A DNA stretch of 64,000 bases from WGOA01 sp964429745 (lineage in GTDB: Bacteria > Bacteroidota > Bacteroidia > Chitinophagales > BACL12). The position numbers were made by a program, and so were the translations under genes. The notes under the pieces were generated by a model. It did not search any database. It had not been told where the DNA came from and saw only the letters and a list, made by a program, of their open reading frames with translations. This document shows positions 58,626 to 64,000 of the stretch, piece by piece (within the stretch, counting starts at the first letter, position 1; every line of letters begins with the position of its first letter). The stretch spans positions 18,168 through 82,167 of the forward strand of contig CAYSDI010000004.1 of assembly GCA_964429745.1 (NCBI GenBank). The letters run 5' to 3'.

Positions 58626-60690
58626 AACGGCTGCAAAGGCCATTGGTTTGGACATTTTGGTCAAAGCCTACCGCCATATGTGCGTGAGCCTGGCTATGTC
58701 AGAGACCTATGACCGCAACCGGGCCATTTGTTACTACGTGCATGCCAACGCCCGCGGCCACGAAGCCATCCAGTTGGCGGTGGGTATGCAGCTTTTGCCC
58801 GCCGACTGGGTATCGCCTTACTACCGCGATGATGCGATGCTGCTGGGCATGGGATGGGCGCCCTTCGACCTGATGCTGCAATTGATTGCCAAGGGCACCG
58901 ACCCGTTCAGCGGCGGCCGAAATTATTACAGCCATACCTGCTCGCTTCGGGACGACCGCCCCAAAATGTTGCACCAAAGCAGTGCCACGGGCATGCAGGC
59001 CATTCCGGCTACCGGCATTGCGCAAGGGTTGCGCTACCGGGAGCAGCAAGGTTTAGGCAACGAAGCGGATCGCCCATTGGTGGTTTGTTCGCTGGGCGAT
59101 GGTTCCATGACCGAGGGCGAAGTGGCGGAGGCGTTGCAGTTTGCCTCGCTCAAGCAACTGCCCATCGTGTTCCTGGTACAAGACAACGATTGGGGCATTT
59201 CGGTCAAGGGCGATGAAGCCCGCACCATGAACGCCTATGAGTATGCCGCCGGTTTTAAAGGCCTGGCCCGCAAGAGCATTGACGGAGCGGATTTTCTGGA
59301 GAGCTGGGAGTCGGTTCAGGAAGTGTTTGACTGGGTTCGCCGCCATCGAAAACCGGTGCTGCTGCACGCGCGGGTACCGCTTTTGGGGCATCATACTTCT
59401 GGCGTAAGAAAAGATATGTACAGGCCTGACGCTGATCTGGCCGAGCACCAAAGCCGCGATCCGCTGCCCCGTCTGGAGCGCTTGTTGCTGGAACAGGGCG
59501 TGTCGGCAGAGCAACTGGCAGAAATTCGCCGGGAAACGGCAGCGCAAGTGGAAACTGATTTTGCCCAAGCGGCAGAAGCGCCGGAACCCGACCCTGCCAC
59601 CATAATGGACCATGTGTTTGCTCCGGCGCCTTTTGTGACCGAGCAGGGTGAGCGCGCGCCGGAAGATGCCGGCAAGGCCATCATGGTTGACGCGGCCTTA
59701 CACGCCATGGACGAAATATTGCGCAGCCATCCCGAAGCCCTGCTATACGGCCAGGACGTGGGTCGCCGGCTGGGTGGGGTGTTCCGCGAAGCCGCTTTGT
59801 TGGCTCAGCGCCACGGCGATGAACGGGTGTTCAATACCGCCATCCAGGAAGCCTACCTGATCGGCTCTACGGCCGGTATGTCCGCCACGGGCTGCAAGCC
59901 ATTTGTTGAAATTCAATTCGCCGATTACATCTGGCCAGGCGTGAACCAATTGGTGAGCGAGTTGAGCAAGAGTTGCTACCTGACCAACGGGCAATTCCCC
60001 ATTGCTGCGGTCATCCGCGTACCTATTGGCGCCTACGGCAGCGGTGGCCCCTACCACAGCGGTTCGGTGGAATCGGCTTTGTTGTCCATTCGCGGCATTA
60101 AAATTGCTTACCCCTCCAATGCGGCAGACATGAAGGGGCTGCTCAAAGGGGCATTTCATGACCCTAATCCGGTGATTGTGCTGGAACACAAAGGCCTTTA
60201 CTGGTCTAAAGTTCCCGGTACGCAGGCGGCTAAATGCACGGAGCCCGGCGCGGACTACATTGTGCCGCTGGGGCTGGCGCGCGTGGCATTAATGGCCGAT
60301 GAAGAGTTGGTTTCCGGGGGTGACAGTATTGGAATCATAACCTATGGTATGGGGGTTCACTGGGCGCTGAATGCAGCACCCGCTTTCGGGGGAAGGGTGG
60401 AGGTGCTCGATCTGCGGAGTCTGCATCCCTTGGACGAAGAGGCCGTGCTCCGGCAGGCTAAGCGCCATGGCAAAGTGTTTGTGCTCACTGAAGAGCAGTT
60501 GGAGAATTCATTTGCCGAAGCGCTCGCCGGCCGGATTGCGGCTAAGGCTTTCCGCTACCTTGATGCACCGGTGGCGACGCTTGGCGCGTTGAATTTACCC
60601 GCTGTTCCGCTGAATTCCGGTTTGGAAAAGGCCATGTTGCCGAATGTGGAAAAAGTGTCGGCGGTGATTGCGGAGTTGCTGGCTTATTAA
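58612..60690 (+). CDS. Fused 2-oxoacid dehydrogenase E1 (alpha-beta), probably branched-chain type
   Basis: 692 residues from ATG 58612. One chain joins the E1-alpha domain (about 1-340) and E1-beta domain (about 350-692), which are separate proteins in many bacteria. The thiamine-diphosphate motif is intact: CSLGDGSMTEGEVAEALQF to VFLVQDNDWGIS. The beta half has GQDVGRRLGGVFREA, FVEIQFADYIWPGVNQL, YGSGGPYHSGSVE and LEHKGLYW. Similar fusions in Bacteroidota are annotated as branched-chain or general 2-oxoacid dehydrogenases. E2 and E3 are not in the window. The start overlaps the FAH gene. Confidence 0.92.
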   Translation: MGNGETAAKAIGLDILVKAYRHMCVSLAMSETYDRNRAICYYVHANARGHEAIQLAVGMQLLPADWVSPYYRDDAMLLGMGWAPFDLMLQLIAKGTDPFSGGRNYYSHTCSLRDDRPKMLHQSSATGMQAIPATGIAQGLRYREQQGLGNEADRPLVVCSLGDGSMTEGEVAEALQFASLKQLPIVFLVQDNDWGISVKGDEARTMNAYEYAAGFKGLARKSIDGADFLESWESVQEVFDWVRRHRKPVLLHARVPLLGHHTSGVRKDMYRPDADLAEHQSRDPLPRLERLLLEQGVSAEQLAEIRRETAAQVETDFAQAAEAPEPDPATIMDHVFAPAPFVTEQGERAPEDAGKAIMVDAALHAMDEILRSHPEALLYGQDVGRRLGGVFREAALLAQRHGDERVFNTAIQEAYLIGSTAGMSATGCKPFVEIQFADYIWPGVNQLVSELSKSCYLTNGQFPIAAVIRVPIGAYGSGGPYHSGSVESALLSIRGIKIAYPSNAADMKGLLKGAFHDPNPVIVLEHKGLYWSKVPGTQAAKCTEPGADYIVPLGLARVALMADEELVSGGDSIGIITYGMGVHWALNAAPAFGGRVEVLDLRSLHPLDEEAVLRQAKRHGKVFVLTEEQLENSFAEALAGRIAAKAFRYLDAPVATLGALNLPAVPLNSGLEKAMLPNVEKVSAVIAELLAY

Positions 60691-60704
60691 GCCGTTTGTT
60701 GTAT

Positions 60705-60735
60705 TTGTCCAGTTTTGGGGATAAGGGTAGCTTTG
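60705..60735 (+). promoter_or_regulatory. Promoter of metK
   Basis: TTG (60705) - 20 bp - TAGCTTTG (60728-60735), an excellent match to the Bacteroidota -33/-7 pattern, 18 bp before the metK ATG. The 63-bp space leaves no room for a SAM riboswitch. Confidence 0.7.
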
Positions 60736-60753
60736 CGCCTCAATTGACTGGAA

Positions 60754-62007
60754 ATGCCCTACTATTTTACTTCCGAATCGGTATCTGAAGGCCATCCTGA
60801 CAAGGTAGCCGACCAAATTTCAGACGCTATTCTCGACCATTTTCTGGCCCAGGATCCCGAGAGCAAGGTGGCCTGCGAAACGCTGGTGACCACGGGTCTC
60901 ACCGTGTTAAGCGGCGAGGTGCGCTCCAAGGCTTGGGTAGATGTTCAGAATGTAGCGCGCGACGTGATCCGCAAGATTGGTTATGTCCGCAGCGAATACA
61001 AATTTGACGCTGACGCCTGCGGAGTCATTTCCGCCATTCACGAGCAAAGCGATGACATCTACCAGGGTGTTGCCAAACCCAGTGCCGAAGAGCAGGGTGC
61101 CGGTGACCAGGGAATGATGTTCGGCTACGCCACCAATGAAACGGCCAACTTCATGCCGCTGGCCCTTGATCTTTCGCATGCGTTGCTCCGCGAACTGGCG
61201 GCCCTTCGCCGGGAAGGAAAACTGATGCCTTACCTGCGCCCTGATGCCAAAAGCCAGGTGACCATGGAGTACAACGACGACAACAGCCCGCGCCGGATCG
61301 ATGCGATTGTGGTCAGCACCCAGCACGATGATTTTGATACGGAGCCCAAAATGCTGGCCCGCATCAACAAAGACGTGCGCGAAATTCTCATTCCGCGCGT
61401 GCTGAAAAAGCAGCCAAAGACCATCCAGAAGCTATTTGGCAACGACATTAAGTACCACATTAACCCCACTGGCAAATTTGTGATCGGCGGTCCGCACGGC
61501 GATACAGGACTGACCGGCCGTAAGATCATTGTGGATACTTACGGGGGAAAGGGTGCGCATGGAGGTGGCGCCTTCTCTGGCAAGGACCCGTCTAAAGTGG
61601 ATCGCTCGGCCGCCTATGCCGTCCGGCACATTGCTAAAAACCTTGTTGCTGCCGGCGTGGCCGACCAGATTTTGGTCCAGGTCAGCTATGCCATTGGGGT
61701 GGCTCAGCCCGTGGGTATTTTTGTGGATACTTACAGAACCGCTAAAGTAGACATGTCTGATTCAGTTATTGCCGAGAAAGTTACTGAATTATTTGACATG
61801 CGTCCGGGCATGATTGTCAAGCGGTTAAAGCTCAAGAATCCCATTTACAGCGAAACCGCCGCCTATGGGCACATGGGCCGCACCCCCGAAATCAAGACCG
61901 TGGAATTTCGGGCTAATGGCAAGGTGATCAGCAAAAAGGTAGAGACGTTTACCTGGGAAAAGCTCGACTACGTACCGGCCGTGAAGAAGGCTTTTGGGTT
62001 GAAATGA
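60754..62007 (+). CDS. metK: S-adenosylmethionine synthetase
   Basis: 417 residues. It makes SAM from methionine and ATP. All signatures are present: TSESVSEGHPDKVADQISDAILD at the start, GAGDQGMMFGYA (the signature hexapeptide region), and GGAFSGKDPSKVDRSAAY in the middle. The insertion of about 30 residues compared with the E. coli protein (EVREILIPRVLKKQPKTIQKLFG region) is seen in Bacteroidota. It has its own promoter and terminator, so it is a single-gene unit. Confidence 0.98.
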   Translation: MPYYFTSESVSEGHPDKVADQISDAILDHFLAQDPESKVACETLVTTGLTVLSGEVRSKAWVDVQNVARDVIRKIGYVRSEYKFDADACGVISAIHEQSDDIYQGVAKPSAEEQGAGDQGMMFGYATNETANFMPLALDLSHALLRELAALRREGKLMPYLRPDAKSQVTMEYNDDNSPRRIDAIVVSTQHDDFDTEPKMLARINKDVREILIPRVLKKQPKTIQKLFGNDIKYHINPTGKFVIGGPHGDTGLTGRKIIVDTYGGKGAHGGGAFSGKDPSKVDRSAAYAVRHIAKNLVAAGVADQILVQVSYAIGVAQPVGIFVDTYRTAKVDMSDSVIAEKVTELFDMRPGMIVKRLKLKNPIYSETAAYGHMGRTPEIKTVEFRANGKVISKKVETFTWEKLDYVPAVKKAFGLK

Positions 62008-62042
62008 GTACCCTCCCCCTTAGCCCGGAATAATTTTTTTTG

Positions 62043-62068
62043 GAAGGCCCTTCGGGGCCTTTCTTTTT
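62043..62068 (+). terminator. Intrinsic terminator after metK
   Basis: GAAGGCCC-TTCG-GGGCCTTT stem with a stable TTCG tetraloop, followed by CTTTTT. Confidence 0.93.
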
Positions 62069-62130
62069 GATGGGGTATCGCCTTATCTTTCGTAAAGAGT
62101 CAAGCGGTCTAACCCCAATCTTTCATTGCT

Positions 62131-64000
62131 GTGAAAAATATTCATTTTGTTTTGTTGGGAGTTTTTTTTGCATTCGGCACCAATGTGTGTGCCCAACCCT
62201 TTGCGTTCACTAAAGCCGATGCGGCTATTGGCATTAGCCACGTTTATGGCAATACCAATTTTATGGGCGGGGGAATGGCCTGGTTTGACTACAACAACGA
62301 TGGCTGGGAAGACCTCTACCTGGCCGGGGGCAACCTGCGCGATGCCTTGTATCGCAACAACGGCGATGGCACGTTTACGGAGGTTGGTGTAGCGGCGGGG
62401 CTGAACATTACCAACGGCTTTGGCACACACGCTGTCACCACCGGCGATTACGACCGCGACGGCGACCGCGATGTTTTTCTGACCACACTGAACAGTTGGC
62501 CCAATCATCTGCTGCGCAACAACGGCAACGGGACCTTTACCGACGTATATTTAGAAGCCGGTTTTGGGGATGATGTAGCCTGGAGTTCTTCGGCAGCCTT
62601 CGGCGATTACAACCTGGACGGCTGGCTGGATTTATACGTGGGAAATTACGTGGACAACATGGCCATCACCTATGACAGCATTGGCACTGTGAATGGGTTT
62701 GCGCATGATTGTCGCCCGAACTGGATGTACGTGAACAATGGTGATGGCACGTTTACGGAAGTGTCGGAGTTGTTGAATACGTCAGCCGATACCGGATGTG
62801 TATTGGCAGTGACCTGGTCCGATTTTGACCGTGACCAGGATGTAGACATCATGATAGCGAATGACTTTGGCGAGTTCATTGTACCCAATCAATTGCTCCG
62901 CAATGACCAACCTGGCGCGTTCCGGGATGTCAGCGTTTCAAGCAACGCCAACATAGGCATGTACGGCATGGGCATCGCCATAGGCGACTACGACCACGAC
63001 GGCGACTTGGATTATTACGCCACCAACATTGGGCTCAATCATTTGTATGTAAACAACGGCGATGGCACGTTTAGCGATGGCACAGCCGCCGCAGGGGTAG
63101 AAGACATATGGGTGCGCGATGGCTTTTACACTGTAGGTTGGGGCACCGCCTTTGTAGACCTTGACAACGACTCCTGGCAGGAACTGTTGGTCAGCAACGG
63201 CCACATACCGGCTGCACCTTTTATCCGCAACGACATCTACAACCCCAACCGGGTGTTCCGCAACAATGCCGATGGCACCTTTACGGATGAGTCGGTAGCC
63301 TCAGGCTTGGATGATGTCGGCGTCGCCCGGGGGTTAGCAGCCTCTGACTATGACAAAGACGGTGACATGGACATCGTCTTCGGAAACATTGACAGTTACT
63401 ACACTCCCGGCGAGGATAAGGTGGCTTTTTACCGAAATGAATTGACCGGAGGCGGCAATTGGCTCGGCGTTAAGTTGGTGGGTGTGGTCAATAATCTTGA
63501 CGCCTTCGGGGCCAATGTGGTCATCAGGGCTGGTGGACAATCCTGGATTGACGAAGTCAGCGGCGGCTCCAGCCACGGCTCCCAGAACAGCTCTATTCTC
63601 CATTTCGGCCTCGGCTCTGCCAGCATTGTAGACGAGCTAACCGTCTACTGGCCTGGCGGCCGCACACAGGTGTTAGAAGACGTCGTTCCCAACCAGATCA
63701 TTACCATCATCGAGGATACCGCCGGCATTGTTGAGCCCGTTGGCCTGGCCGGCTTTGAGCGCGGATTAGGCCTTCAGGTGCGCCCCAACCCGGTGGTCTC
63801 CGATACGCGCATTAGCCTTGAGTTGCCTGCTGCTGTTGCTTCTGCCCGAGTTACTGTAATGGATCCTTCTGGTCGTTCGGTAGCATTGGTGTACGCGGGT
63901 GCGCTTACTTCGGGCCGGACAGACTTGGTATGGAATGGCACTGATGCTACCGGGCAACGGCTTGTACCGGGAACCTACCTGGTTTCTGTTGAGTTGGGTG
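62131..64000 (+). CDS. Secreted FG-GAP/VCBS - ASPIC/UnbV (CRTAC1-like) protein, 3' truncated
   Basis: The frame starts at GTG 62131 and runs off the window after about 623 residues. Signal peptide (FVLLGVFFAFGTNVCA). At least seven FG-GAP/VCBS repeats follow, with Ca-binding D-x-D-x-D-type loops (FDYNNDGWED, YDRDGDRD, YNLDGWLD, FDRDQDVD, YDHDGDLD, LDNDSWQE, YDKDGDMD), as in a beta-propeller. At about residues 440-530 lies an ASPIC/UnbV domain (GNWLGVKLVGVVNN, IDEVSGGSSHGSQNS, ELTVYWPGGRTQVLED). The last part (VRPNPVVSDTRISLEL, VMDPSGRSVALVY, GTYLVSVE) is a T9SS/FlgD-like sorting domain that continues beyond the window. A near-consensus -7 box TATCTTTC lies at 62084. Function of the CRTAC1 family in bacteria is unknown. 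Confidence 0.9.
   Translation, partial: MKNIHFVLLGVFFAFGTNVCAQPFAFTKADAAIGISHVYGNTNFMGGGMAWFDYNNDGWEDLYLAGGNLRDALYRNNGDGTFTEVGVAAGLNITNGFGTHAVTTGDYDRDGDRDVFLTTLNSWPNHLLRNNGNGTFTDVYLEAGFGDDVAWSSSAAFGDYNLDGWLDLYVGNYVDNMAITYDSIGTVNGFAHDCRPNWMYVNNGDGTFTEVSELLNTSADTGCVLAVTWSDFDRDQDVDIMIANDFGEFIVPNQLLRNDQPGAFRDVSVSSNANIGMYGMGIAIGDYDHDGDLDYYATNIGLNHLYVNNGDGTFSDGTAAAGVEDIWVRDGFYTVGWGTAFVDLDNDSWQELLVSNGHIPAAPFIRNDIYNPNRVFRNNADGTFTDESVASGLDDVGVARGLAASDYDKDGDMDIVFGNIDSYYTPGEDKVAFYRNELTGGGNWLGVKLVGVVNNLDAFGANVVIRAGGQSWIDEVSGGSSHGSQNSSILHFGLGSASIVDELTVYWPGGRTQVLEDVVPNQIITIIEDTAGIVEPVGLAGFERGLGLQVRPNPVVSDTRISLELPAAVASARVTVMDPSGRSVALVYAGALTSGRTDLVWNGTDATGQRLVPGTYLVSVELG

Noticed and set aside
60691..60753. 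SAM riboswitch before metK
   Set aside because: Only 63 bp are available and they hold a good promoter; no riboswitch core was seen.

Overview
The window is chromosomal DNA from a member of the Bacteroidota, most likely Saprospiraceae or a close relative. Four observations support this: TonB-dependent receptors with N-terminal carboxypeptidase-regulatory-like domains, secreted proteins with type IX secretion (T9SS) C-terminal tails, promoter -7 boxes of the form TAnnTTTG, and Bacteroidota families (serine palmitoyltransferase of the sphingolipid type, DUF2723, DUF6913, DUF4625, SDR-type threonine dehydrogenase). Base composition is GC-moderate, apart from an AT-rich stretch at about 5.3-7.9 kb and a milder dip at the toxin-antitoxin pair near 25.5-26.4 kb. 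It is a draft assembly with four 100-N gaps. Three of the gaps are bordered by identical 55-bp sequences, which looks like unmerged contig overlap.

Layout. 1-3.6 kb: serine palmitoyltransferase-like enzyme (5' truncated), then dapA, a DUF6913 protein and accA on the minus strand. 3.85-7.9 kb: tRNA-Asp with a terminator, a lipoprotein resembling a clan GH-A glycosidase, and the AT-rich island of unknown genes. 7.9-15.5 kb: threonine dehydratase-like enzyme, TesB thioesterase, haem-copper oxidase subunit III, GH36 alpha-galactosidase, alpha/beta hydrolase and VanX-like dipeptidase. 15.6-22.4 kb: TonB receptor, T9SS cargo protein, proline dehydrogenase, RmuC. 22.5-26.4 kb: GT39-like membrane glycosyltransferase interrupted by a gap inside a repeat, an LPG-synthase-type membrane protein, and a Xre-RES toxin-antitoxin pair. 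26.5-30.7 kb: operon TPR protein - phosphosulfolactate synthase - DUF368 - aroE. 30.9-44.5 kb: ALDH7 dehydrogenase followed by a cell-envelope/glycan region (polysaccharide deacetylase-like protein, CBM96-like secreted protein, flippase, lipoprotein, PIG-L deacetylase, propeller protein, glycosyltransferase, methyltransferase, YfhO). 44.7-49.8 kb: threonine dehydrogenase and a metal-uptake locus (DUF4625 lipoprotein, ZnuD-like receptor, His-rich lipoprotein) sharing one palindromic operator. 49.9-62 kb: rlmB, DUF2723 protein, 2OG oxygenase, tRNA-Gln, prs, L25, pth, FAH-family hydrolase, fused 2-oxoacid dehydrogenase E1, metK. 62.1 kb to the end: a secreted FG-GAP/ASPIC-UnbV (CRTAC1-like) protein that runs off the window.

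Four patterns are not explained by ordinary genes. First, a dispersed ~121-bp near-perfect palindrome occurs three times (22.4, 56.3 and 57.8 kb), each time directly behind the stop codon of a plus-strand gene, with paired base changes that keep the arms complementary. Second, an interrupted palindrome TTTCG-CC-CGAAA is strongly over-represented. Third, the operator TGCAAC-N3-GTTGCA lies in front of all three metal-locus units. Fourth, tandem repeats are repeatedly inserted in frame or at gene edges (GT39, GH36, aroE, propeller gene, L25 tail). No CRISPR array, prophage, transposase or rRNA operon was seen.
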